A stretch of DNA of 5,531 nt. It comes from an uncultured Ruminococcus sp. (GTDB lineage: Bacteria; Bacillota; Clostridia; Oscillospirales; Acutalibacteraceae). This document shows positions 1 to 5,264 of this stretch, piece after piece. The DNA lies in the NCBI GenBank assembly GCA_902772795.1, contig CACYBZ010000004.1, positions 1-5,531 on the forward strand. Direction: 5' to 3'. Below the pieces are notes generated by a model. The model saw only the letters and a list, made by a program, of their open reading frames with translations. It did no database searches and was not told the origin of the DNA. How positions within the stretch are numbered: position 1 is the stretch's first letter; the number at the start of each line of letters is the position of its first letter. The position numbers were made by a program, and so were the translations under genes.

Positions 1-1
1 A

Positions 2-922
2 AATTTTGAAGACCTGAAACGGGCAAGAACAAAACTTCGTGATTTTGCCGAAGTCATTGACCGTCTGGTTGAACTGTATCACAGGGATAATGTTTCTCTG
101 GAAAGTCTTTACCGAAAGATTCTGGAAGAAACACTCTACATAGAAAATCTGAAAAAAGAAAAAGAGAACAGCGAAGAAAGAATACAGAATATCAATGAAT
201 TTCTGTCGGCTATAAAAAGCTATGAAAGCGACAATCCCGATGATGCAACGCTGGAAGGTTTTCTGGAAGATATTGCGTTGATATCCGATATTGATAATTA
301 TGACAAAAGTTCTGACAGTGTGATATTGATGACATTACATTCTGCAAAAGGGCTGGAATTTCCTGTTGTGTTTATTGCAGGAGCGGAAGAGGGTATTTTT
401 CCGAGTATGCGTTCATCGCTGGAACACGATGAACTTCAGGAAGAAAGACGGCTGGCTTATGTCGGTATGACAAGGGCAAAGGAAGAATTGTATATTGTTC
501 ATGCCGATGAACGTATGCTGTACGGGTCTACCACCAGAAATGAACTTTCCCGTTTTGTGCAGGAAATCCCCAAGGAAAATATTCTGTTTACGTCAGCTGT
601 CACCAGAAAATCCCAGAGGTCTTTTGATACAGGGTTTACGTCATACCGCAGGAGCGGTACTTATCTGAACAGCGAATTTGAACAGGCAAACCGTTTTGCC
701 AACAGGCAGACCGTTACTCAGGTCAAAAAAATTCCGTCCGCAAAACAGCCGAACGTTTCGCAGACTTTTAAAGTAGGTGACACGGTTGTACATACCGTAT
801 TCGGACAAGGTGTTGTTATTTCCGCCAAGGCTATGGCAAATGATACTTTGCTGGAAATCGCCTTTATCAACAGCGGTACGAAAAAACTCATGGCAAATTT
901 TGCCAGACTGCAAAAAGTATGA
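2..922 (+). CDS. pcrA: ATP-dependent DNA helicase PcrA/UvrD, C-terminal part (5' end outside window)
   Basis: This is the 3' portion (306 codons) of a superfamily 1A 3'-5' DNA helicase, open from the left edge. PcrA unwinds DNA in nucleotide excision repair and plasmid replication, and clears RNA polymerase and recombination filaments from DNA. Visible in the fragment: residues about 1-95 are the end of domain 2B (NFEDLKRARTKLRDF, LEGFLEDIALISDID). Helicase motif V lies at about 107-121 (VILMTLHSAKGLEFP), and motif VI at about 147-160 (EERRLAYVGMTRAK) with its ATP-contacting arginine. A polar linker follows, and then a C-terminal Tudor-like domain at about 256-306 (FKVGDTVVHTVFGQGVV), which in PcrA/UvrD family members contacts RNA polymerase. 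An in-frame TTG at 278 is not the real start, because homology to domain 2B continues unbroken upstream to base 2. The stop is 12 bases before queA, which suggests co-transcription. PcrA is favoured over UvrD/Rep because the host looks Gram-positive and the Tudor domain is present. Confidence 0.95.
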   Translation, partial: NFEDLKRARTKLRDFAEVIDRLVELYHRDNVSLESLYRKILEETLYIENLKKEKENSEERIQNINEFLSAIKSYESDNPDDATLEGFLEDIALISDIDNYDKSSDSVILMTLHSAKGLEFPVVFIAGAEEGIFPSMRSSLEHDELQEERRLAYVGMTRAKEELYIVHADERMLYGSTTRNELSRFVQEIPKENILFTSAVTRKSQRSFDTGFTSYRRSGTYLNSEFEQANRFANRQTVTQVKKIPSAKQPNVSQTFKVGDTVVHTVFGQGVVISAKAMANDTLLEIAFINSGTKKLMANFARLQKV

Positions 923-930
923 AAAGGGTG
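922..930 (+). promoter_or_regulatory. Ribosome binding site of queA
   Basis: AAAAGGGTG lies directly at the pcrA stop codon. queA has two consecutive ATG codons (935 and 938). The spacing from AGGG is 6 bases to the first and 9 to the second, so either could be used. The overlap of the site with the pcrA stop supports translational coupling of the two genes. Confidence 0.6.
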
Positions 931-934
931 ACAC

Positions 935-1960
935 ATGATGAAAACAAGTGATTTTTACTATGATTTGCCCAAGGAACTGATTGCACAGACACCTGTCGAA
1001 CCGAGGGACAGTTCCCGTTTAATGGTTATTGACCGCAACAATAAGACACTTGAACATAAGCATTTTTATGATATTGTGGATTACCTCAACGAGGGTGACT
1101 GTCTGATTGTCAACGATTCCAGGGTACTGCCTGCCAGAATTTACGGTAAAAAAGCCACAGGAGCCAATGTGGAATTTCTGTTACTTTCTCAGGTCAGGAA
1201 TAATGTATGGGAATGTCTGGTAAAGCCAGGACGGAAAGCACGTCAGGGAGATACCTTTACTTTCGGTGATATTATGCGTTGTCAGGTTCTTGACGTACTG
1301 GAAAGCAGTAACAGGGTAGTCGAATTTTATTGCGAAGATAATTTTTATTCTGCATTGGACAAGGTCGGACAAATGCCGTTACCGCCCTACATCACCGAAA
1401 AACTGAACGACAAGGAAAGATATCAGACGGTTTACAGCCGTGAACTTGGTTCTGCAGCTGCTCCTACAGCGGGGCTGCATTTTACCAAAGCATTACTGAA
1501 AAAAATTCAGGACAAGGGTGTTAATATCGGTTATGTGACATTACATGTCGGACTGGGTACTTTCCGCCCCGTCAAAGTGGACGATGTGACCAAACACAAG
1601 ATGCACGCTGAACATTATGAAATCCCGCAGGCTACCGCTGAACTCATTCGGCAGACCAAAGCAAACGGAAAAAGAGTTATTGCTGTGGGTACAACCAGTT
1701 GCCGTACACTGGAGTCTGTGGCAACGCTGAACAACGGTGAAATAAAGGCTTGTGACGGATTTACAGACATTTTTATTTATCCGGGATATACGTTCAAGGT
1801 ACTTGACGGACTGATTACTAATTTTCATCTTCCCGAAAGCACATTGATTATGCTTGTGTCGGCGTTTGCGGGTTATGATACGGTGATGAAAAGCTATGAA
1901 ACCGCCGTAAAAGAAAAATACCGTTTCTTTTCTTTTGGCGACGCTATGGCTGTTTTTTAA
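935..1960 (+). CDS. queA: S-adenosylmethionine:tRNA ribosyltransferase-isomerase QueA
   Basis: QueA transfers and isomerises the ribosyl group of S-adenosylmethionine onto preQ1 at position 34 of tRNA, giving epoxyqueuosine, the penultimate step of queuosine synthesis. It is a cytosolic enzyme. The 341 residues match the usual full length. Family signatures appear in order: YDLPKELIAQTPVEPRDSSRL at the N-terminus, LIVNDSRVLPARIYG (57-71), GQMPLPPYI (145-153), YQTVYSRELGSAAAPTAGLHF (163-183), VTLHVGLGTFRPV (201-213), MHAEHYEIP (223-231), VIAVGTTSCRTLES (248-261), then GLITNFHLPESTL (292-304) and the terminal YRFFSFGDAM (329-338). Nothing is truncated. The start is one of two tandem ATGs; the second (938) would shorten the protein by one residue. 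It sits 12 bases behind pcrA, and tgt, the preceding enzyme of the pathway, lies just downstream beyond a repeat element. No separate queA promoter is visible, so it probably depends on transcription from upstream. Confidence 0.97.
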   Translation: MMKTSDFYYDLPKELIAQTPVEPRDSSRLMVIDRNNKTLEHKHFYDIVDYLNEGDCLIVNDSRVLPARIYGKKATGANVEFLLLSQVRNNVWECLVKPGRKARQGDTFTFGDIMRCQVLDVLESSNRVVEFYCEDNFYSALDKVGQMPLPPYITEKLNDKERYQTVYSRELGSAAAPTAGLHFTKALLKKIQDKGVNIGYVTLHVGLGTFRPVKVDDVTKHKMHAEHYEIPQATAELIRQTKANGKRVIAVGTTSCRTLESVATLNNGEIKACDGFTDIFIYPGYTFKVLDGLITNFHLPESTLIMLVSAFAGYDTVMKSYETAVKEKYRFFSFGDAMAVF

Positions 1961-1964
1961 GGAG

Positions 1965-2075
1965 TTTAAGGGCTTCGCCCTTAAAAATCCCACAGGGGCT
2001 CCGCCCCTTGACCTCGCAAGCCTTTGAAAAGGCTTGACCGAAACTTTTAAGAAAAATCTGCTGTCGCAGATTTTT
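1965..2075 (+). repeat. Multi-hairpin dispersed repeat, copy A (queA 3' end to tgt leader)
   Basis: About 111 bases between queA and tgt are almost wholly four successive hairpins. H1 is a 9-bp stem 1965-1973/1977-1985 with loop TTC. H2 is AGGGGC/GCCCCT at 1994-1999/2003-2008 with loop TCC. H3 is CAAGCCTT/AAGGCTTG at 2017-2024/2029-2036 with loop TGAA. H4 is a 10-bp stem 2052-2061/2066-2075 with loop TGTC, ending in five T. The element starts four bases after the queA stop. Its reverse complement recurs at 3820-3930, ungapped and about 88% identical by hand count, with 1986-2048 matching exactly. The GC-rich hairpin style resembles repeats I associate with Ruminococcus-type genomes (memory-based, not searched). 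No protein is credible here; open frames through it are by-products. Its function is unknown. An mRNA 3'-end stabiliser, a partial terminator, or a MITE/REP-like selfish element are all possible. Confidence 0.9.
2052..2075 (+). terminator. Hairpin with U-run, possible terminator or attenuator between queA and tgt
   Basis: This is the last hairpin of repeat copy A: AAAAATCTGC, loop TGTC, then GCAGATTTTT. A short GC-containing core (TCTGC/GCAGA) followed at once by five T resembles a weak intrinsic terminator on the + strand. It ends 21 bases before the tgt ATG and just before its Shine-Dalgarno sequence. It could therefore reduce read-through from pcrA-queA into tgt. The U-run is also part of the stem and the stem is AT-rich, so termination is probably incomplete. 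Confidence 0.4.
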
Positions 2076-2077
2076 AC

Positions 2078-2086
2078 AGGAAAGGA
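2078..2086 (+). promoter_or_regulatory. Ribosome binding site that fixes the tgt start at 2097
   Basis: AGGAAAGGA, with AAAGGA ending 10 bases before ATG 2097. It lies immediately outside the repeat element. An in-frame TTG at 2034 would extend Tgt by 21 residues, but it lies inside the repeat hairpin 3 and has no Shine-Dalgarno sequence of its own. The ATG start is strongly preferred. Confidence 0.75.
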
Positions 2087-2096
2087 ATTTTACCCT

Positions 2097-3230
2097 ATGG
2101 CTTTTCAGCTTTTGAAACAAGAAGGTCATGCAAGGCGTGGCGAACTGGTTACAGTTCACGGAACAGTACAGACACCTTTATTTATGAATGTCGCTACCTG
2201 TGGAGCTATCAAAGGTGCTGTGAGTGCATTGGATTTGAAAGCGTTAAAATGTCAGGTTCAGCTGTGCAATACCTACCACCTGCATTTAAGACCTACCGAC
2301 AAAATTGTCAGGGAATTAGGCGGTATTCATCGGTTTACCCGCTGGGACTCCCCTATTCTCACCGACAGCGGAGGATTTCAGGTTTTCTCTCTGGCAAAAC
2401 TGAGGAATATCAAAGAAGAAGGTGTATATTTTTCTTCTCACATTGACGGTCACAAAATCTTTATGGGACCTGAAGAAAGTATGCAGATACAGTCCAATTT
2501 AGGTTCTACCATCGCTATGGCGTTTGATGAGTGTATCGAAAATCCTGCCGAATACAACTATACCAGAAATTCCGTTGCCCGTACCACACGCTGGCTTGAA
2601 CGCTGTAAAAAGGAAATGCAACGGCTCAACACACTGGAAAATACGCTCAACCGTGAACAGATGTTGTTCGGCATCAATCAGGGGGCTACTTATGACGATA
2701 TCCGTACCGAACATATGAAAACCATTCGGGAACTGGATTTGTCAGGATATGCGATAGGCGGGCTGGCAGTCGGTGAACCTGCCGAAGTGATGTATCATGT
2801 GATTGAAAAAGTAGAAGAATATATGCCTGAAAACAAACCAAGGTATCTTATGGGTGTGGGTACACCTACGAATATTCTTGAAGCGGTCTGCCGAGGGATT
2901 GATATGTTTGACTGTGTAATGCCCAGTCGTAACGCCCGACACGCTCATGTATTTACTTCGGTGGGTATAAGAAATCTGATGAATGCCAAATATACACTGG
3001 ATACCGCTCCTGTTGATGAACATTGTGATTGTCCTGTATGTCAGCATTTTGACAGAGCCTATTTACATCATTTATTCAAAAGCGGTGAAATGCTGGGTAT
3101 GCGTCTTGCGGTTATGCACAACATCTATTTCTATAATGACCTTATGGAAAAAATCCGTACTCATCTGGATAACGGCACATTTACCGTCTTTTATCATCAA
3201 TATAAAGACATTCTCGGTACAAGAATATAA
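2097..3230 (+). CDS. tgt: Queuine/preQ1 tRNA-guanine transglycosylase Tgt
   Basis: Tgt replaces guanine-34 in tRNAs with GUN anticodons (Asp, Asn, His, Tyr) by preQ1, the substrate for QueA next door. From ATG 2097 the protein has 377 residues, the usual size for bacterial Tgt. Key features: LTDSGGFQVFSL with catalytic Asp90, MAFDEC (141-146) in the base-recognition pocket, the YAIGGLAVGEP pocket loop (218-228), and GIDMFDCVMPSRNAR (267-281) with nucleophile Asp272 (equivalent to E. coli Asp264). The zinc site is Cys310-x-Cys312-x2-Cys315 and His341. The GGLAVGE loop is the bacterial, preQ1-type sequence, so preQ1 rather than queuine is the expected substrate, although some clostridial Tgts are reported to use queuine. 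Minor oddities are FGINQGA where FGIxQGG/S is common, and a few extra residues around 175-190. Reading from TTG 2034 would add a repeat-encoded, non-homologous N-terminus and should be avoided. It is probably co-transcribed with queA through the repeat. Confidence 0.97.
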   Translation: MAFQLLKQEGHARRGELVTVHGTVQTPLFMNVATCGAIKGAVSALDLKALKCQVQLCNTYHLHLRPTDKIVRELGGIHRFTRWDSPILTDSGGFQVFSLAKLRNIKEEGVYFSSHIDGHKIFMGPEESMQIQSNLGSTIAMAFDECIENPAEYNYTRNSVARTTRWLERCKKEMQRLNTLENTLNREQMLFGINQGATYDDIRTEHMKTIRELDLSGYAIGGLAVGEPAEVMYHVIEKVEEYMPENKPRYLMGVGTPTNILEAVCRGIDMFDCVMPSRNARHAHVFTSVGIRNLMNAKYTLDTAPVDEHCDCPVCQHFDRAYLHHLFKSGEMLGMRLAVMHNIYFYNDLMEKIRTHLDNGTFTVFYHQYKDILGTRI

Positions 3231-3238
3231 TTTTTAGC

Positions 3239-3266
3239 TTGCATTGCTTTGAAAATATGGTATAAT
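3239..3266 (+). promoter_or_regulatory. Extended -10 promoter for yajC
   Basis: A perfect TATAAT at 3261-3266 is preceded by TG at 3258-3259, giving the extended -10 TGGTATAAT. A weak -35-like TTGCAT lies at 3239-3244 with a 16-base spacer. The predicted transcript starts near 3273 and would give yajC a leader of about 35 bases. It lies between the tgt stop and yajC, where no terminator separates the genes, so yajC may be transcribed both from here and by read-through. Confidence 0.75.
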
Positions 3267-3290
3267 GAACTCTGTTATTTTACACAACCG

Positions 3291-3296
3291 AAAGGA
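3291..3296 (+). promoter_or_regulatory. Ribosome binding site of yajC
   Basis: AAAGGA lies 11 bases before ATG 3308 and 5 bases before an in-frame TTG at 3302. The ATG is preferred because it starts a normal MKKF-type signal peptide. The TTG start would add only two residues (ME) and place an acidic residue ahead of the n-region. Confidence 0.55.
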
Positions 3297-3307
3297 TTGA
3301 TTTGGAA

Positions 3308-3742
3308 ATGAAAAAATTCATGTTGGCTTTACTTAGTATAGTAACAGTACTCGGACTTTCGTCTTGTGCTGCTGCTACACAAGATGCTTCCGCACAAGGG
3401 TCTTCGGGCGGTATGATTGGTATGATTGCCGTTTACGCAGTTATTCTTATCGGTATGTATTTTCTTTTTGTCAGACCCAGTTCCAAAAAGAAAAAGGAAG
3501 AAGAAGCTTTGAGAGAAAGTCTGGAAATCGGTGATGAAATTATTACTATCGGCGGTATCACAGGCAGAGTAGTCAGCATTAAAGATGACGACTCCTTTAT
3601 TCTGGAAACAGGCCCTGACAGAACAAGAATTTTATTCCAGAAATGGGCATTGTCTTCGATTGTCACCGAAAAAGCACTCGCTGAACCCAAATCGGACAAG
3701 AAAAAAGACGATAAAGAGAAAAAGAAAGCTGAAGAAAAATAA
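3308..3742 (+). CDS. yajC: Preprotein translocase auxiliary subunit YajC, with predicted lipoprotein signal
   Basis: YajC is a small single-pass membrane protein that associates with SecDF/SecYEG and YidC. From ATG 3308 it has 144 residues, longer than E. coli YajC (110). Order of parts: a signal peptide (1-19, KK then a hydrophobic core) ending in the lipobox LSSC with Cys20, and a short Ala/Ser/Gly linker (21-35). Next comes the family transmembrane helix (about 36-56, MIGMIAVYAVILIGMYFLFV), followed by the hallmark RPxxKKKKEEE (57-67) and the YajC core LEIGDEIITIGGITGRV (72-88). It ends in a Lys/Glu/Asp-rich tail (about 127-144). The predicted topology is a lipidated N-terminus outside, one helix, and the C-terminal domain inside, consistent with the usual YajC topology. 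The lipobox is seen in sequence; lipidation is inference. It has its own promoter and terminator, and secD/secF do not follow, unlike the common tgt-yajC-secDF arrangement. Confidence 0.93.
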   Translation: MKKFMLALLSIVTVLGLSSCAAATQDASAQGSSGGMIGMIAVYAVILIGMYFLFVRPSSKKKKEEEALRESLEIGDEIITIGGITGRVVSIKDDDSFILETGPDRTRILFQKWALSSIVTEKALAEPKSDKKKDDKEKKKAEEK

Positions 3743-3759
3743 AATACTTAAAAAATAAG

Positions 3760-3798
3760 AAGAGGTATGTCTGAGAAAATCAGACGTACCTCTTTTTT
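3760..3798 (+). terminator. Rho-independent terminator of yajC
   Basis: A 14-bp stem (AGAGGTATGTCTGA at 3761-3774 with TCAGACGTACCTCT at 3780-3793, one G-T pair) has a GAAAA loop and is followed by a run of six T (3793-3798). It begins 18 bases after the yajC stop. On the other strand the stem is followed by TCTTATTTTTT, so it may also act weakly on leftward transcripts from metY. Confidence 0.92.
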
Positions 3799-3819
3799 GA
3801 TATATAAACGTTCTTTTCC

Positions 3820-3843
3820 AAAAATTTGCTATCGCAAATTTTC
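3820..3843 (-). terminator. Possible terminator of metY formed by repeat copy B
   Basis: Read leftward, the end of copy B is AAAATTTGC, loop GATA, GCAAATTTTT: a 9-bp hairpin with a T-run, equivalent to 2052-2075 in copy A. No other dedicated terminator is visible between metY and the yajC terminator, so the repeat probably supplies the metY transcript end. The stem is AT-rich, and efficiency is uncertain. Confidence 0.35.
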
Positions 3844-3930
3844 ACGAAAAGTTTCGGTCAAGCCTTTTCAAAGGCTTGCGAGGTCAAGGGGCGGAGCCCC
3901 TGTGGGATTGTTAAGGGCAACGCCCTTAAC
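3820..3930 (-). repeat. Multi-hairpin dispersed repeat, copy B (inverted relative to copy A, metY 3' end)
   Basis: This is the reverse-complement partner of 1965-2075, aligned without gaps. I count 13 differences in 111 positions, and 3847-3909 is identical to 1986-2048. It carries the same four hairpins. H1 is at 3910-3918/3922-3930; H3 is the CAAGCCTT/AAGGCTTG stem near 3859-3878; H2 is the GGGGC/GCCCC stem near 3887-3901; H4 is at 3821-3829/3834-3842. The differences fall in the H1 and H4 loops, a four-base spacer, and two stem pairs that change on both sides: T-A to G-C at the base of H1, and C-G to T-A in H4. Pairing is therefore preserved. The element overlaps the last codon and stop of metY and fills the gap between the convergent yajC and metY. 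Confidence 0.9.
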
Positions 3931-5191
3931 CTATCGCTGAAAAGCCTTTGTCGATATCTGCAAGAATGTCGTCGATGTTTTCCAGTCCTACCGAAAAACG
4001 AATCATACCGCTTTCAATGCCTGCTGCAACCAACTGTTCATCAGTCAGCTGACGGTGAGTTTCGCTGGCAGGGTGTAAAACACAGGTTCTGATATCTGCT
4101 ACATGAACTTCGTTGGAGGCAAGTTCAAGAGCGTTCATAAACTTCATGGCGTTTTCCTTTCCGCCTTTGATGACAAACGAAATAACTCCACTGCAACCTT
4201 TCAGATATTTCTTTCCAAGAGTATAACTGCTGTCATTTTCCAGTCCGGGATATTTTACACTTTCTACTTTCTCGTGACTTTCCAGATATTTTGCCACAAT
4301 CATCGCATTTTCACAGTAGCGTTTCATTCGGACAGCCAGAGTTTCCAGCCCCAGGTTCAGCAAAAATGCCGAATGTGCCGCAGGATATACTCCGAAATCT
4401 CTCATCAGTTGCATTCTTGCCTTGACGATATAGGCTTTGTTACCGTATGTTTCCGTATAGGAAATTCCGTGATAAGATTCATCAGGTTCGTTAATGCCGG
4501 GGAAATTCCCCTTTGACCAGTCAAATTTACCGCTGTCAACAATGACACCGCCTATCTGTACAGCGTGACCGTCCATATATTTCGATGTGGAATGAATAAC
4601 GATATCTGCACCAAAATCGAAAGGTTTACATAATACGGGAGTAGCAAATGTATTATCTACGATGAGCGGAACATGATGAGCATGAGCAATTTTGGCAAAG
4701 CGTTCAATGTCAAATACGGTAAGAGCAGGATTGGCAATCGTTTCACCAAAAACGGCTTTCGTGTTGGGTTTGAATGCTTTGGAAATTTCTTCATCACTGG
4801 CATTGGCATCAACAAAAATACATTCAATGCCCATTTTCTTGAGCGTAAACGAGAACAAGTTGACTGTGCCTCCGTAAATTTCGGGAGTACTGATAAAGCT
4901 GTCCCCGGCTTCACAGATGTTCAGAATAGAAAGCAATGTGGCTGCCTGTCCTGATGAAGTACACATCGCCCCTACCCCGCCTTCGAGTTCGGCAATTTTG
5001 TTTTCTACTGCCATTACGGTAGGGTTTCCGAATCGGGAATAAATCAATGACTTCATCGGTTCGTCAAATACCGAAGCGACTTCCTCTGTTGAATCATAAA
5101 CATAGGTTGTACTCTGTACTATCGGCATTACTCTGGGTTCGGCATTTTTGGGCGTGTACCCTGCATGCAGGCATTTTGTTTCATCTTTCAT
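3926..5191 (-). CDS. metY: O-acetylhomoserine sulfhydrylase-type PLP enzyme (Cys/Met metabolism family)
   Basis: This is a fold-type I PLP enzyme of the trans-sulfuration family, 421 residues, best matching O-acetylhomoserine aminocarboxypropyltransferase. That enzyme makes homocysteine from O-acetylhomoserine and sulfide in the cytosol. Visible: the N-terminal ETKCLHAGY, then YSRFGNPT (51-58, Tyr and Arg that bind PLP phosphate across the dimer), and SSGQAA (79-84). Tyr106 in IYGGT stacks on the cofactor; VDNTFATP has Asp179; HSTSKYMDGH carries the Schiff-base Lys204. The MetY-typical block GGVIVDSGKFDW...FPGINEPDESYHG (about 214-242) separates it from MetB and cystathionine lyases, which lack this insertion. 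HPASETHRQL and IRFSVGLE (Arg398, substrate carboxylate) are near the C-terminus. A role with another sulfur nucleophile such as methanethiol cannot be excluded. The start ATG has an ideal GGAGG seven bases upstream. The TAA stop lies inside the repeat hairpin of copy B. It is convergent with yajC. Confidence 0.9.
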   Translation of the reverse strand: MKDETKCLHAGYTPKNAEPRVMPIVQSTTYVYDSTEEVASVFDEPMKSLIYSRFGNPTVMAVENKIAELEGGVGAMCTSSGQAATLLSILNICEAGDSFISTPEIYGGTVNLFSFTLKKMGIECIFVDANASDEEISKAFKPNTKAVFGETIANPALTVFDIERFAKIAHAHHVPLIVDNTFATPVLCKPFDFGADIVIHSTSKYMDGHAVQIGGVIVDSGKFDWSKGNFPGINEPDESYHGISYTETYGNKAYIVKARMQLMRDFGVYPAAHSAFLLNLGLETLAVRMKRYCENAMIVAKYLESHEKVESVKYPGLENDSSYTLGKKYLKGCSGVISFVIKGGKENAMKFMNALELASNEVHVADIRTCVLHPASETHRQLTDEQLVAAGIESGMIRFSVGLENIDDILADIDKGFSAIG

Positions 5192-5196
5192 GGTTG

Positions 5197-5204
5197 TTCC
5201 TCCG
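5197..5204 (-). promoter_or_regulatory. Ribosome binding site of metY
   Basis: CGGAGGAA on the minus strand, with GGAGG seven bases before the ATG at 5191. This is the strongest Shine-Dalgarno sequence in the window, and it settles the start codon. Confidence 0.85.
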
Positions 5205-5230
5205 TTTTTTGTTTAATATTATGTCCCTTT

Positions 5231-5260
5231 ATTTTACCATATACAGGTGATATTCCGCAA
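5231..5260 (-). promoter_or_regulatory. Extended -10 promoter for metY
   Basis: On the minus strand TGGTAAAAT (5239-5231) is an extended -10 element. A TTGCGG -35-like hexamer lies at 5260-5255 with an 18-base spacer. The predicted start, near 5224, leaves a leader of only about 33 bases, too short for a SAM riboswitch or T-box. The 12 bases ATATGGTAAAAT differ by one base from the yajC -10 region (ATATGGTATAAT). Confidence 0.65.
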
Positions 5261-5264
5261 TACT

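Noticed and set aside
278..922. Independent 214-residue gene starting at TTG 278
   Set aside because: The same frame is open to the left edge and its upstream translation continues the PcrA 2B domain, so this is the interior of a larger gene.
1965..2075. CRISPR array
   Set aside because: There are only two copies of the repeat, far apart and inverted, without regularly spaced short repeats or cas genes.
2034..2096. N-terminal extension of Tgt from TTG 2034
   Set aside because: The 21 extra residues are encoded by repeat hairpins 3 and 4, have no ribosome binding site, and do not resemble Tgt. ATG 2097 has AGGAAAGGA at a suitable distance and starts the conserved region.
1965..3930. Composite transposon or insertion sequence bounded by the inverted repeats
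   Set aside because: The enclosed genes are tgt and yajC, normal chromosomal neighbours. There is no transposase, and no target-site duplication is visible outside the two copies.
4103..4516. 137-residue + strand frame opposite metY
   Set aside because: It is antisense to a strongly conserved PLP enzyme, has no ribosome binding site, and its composition is that of a complementary-strand shadow.
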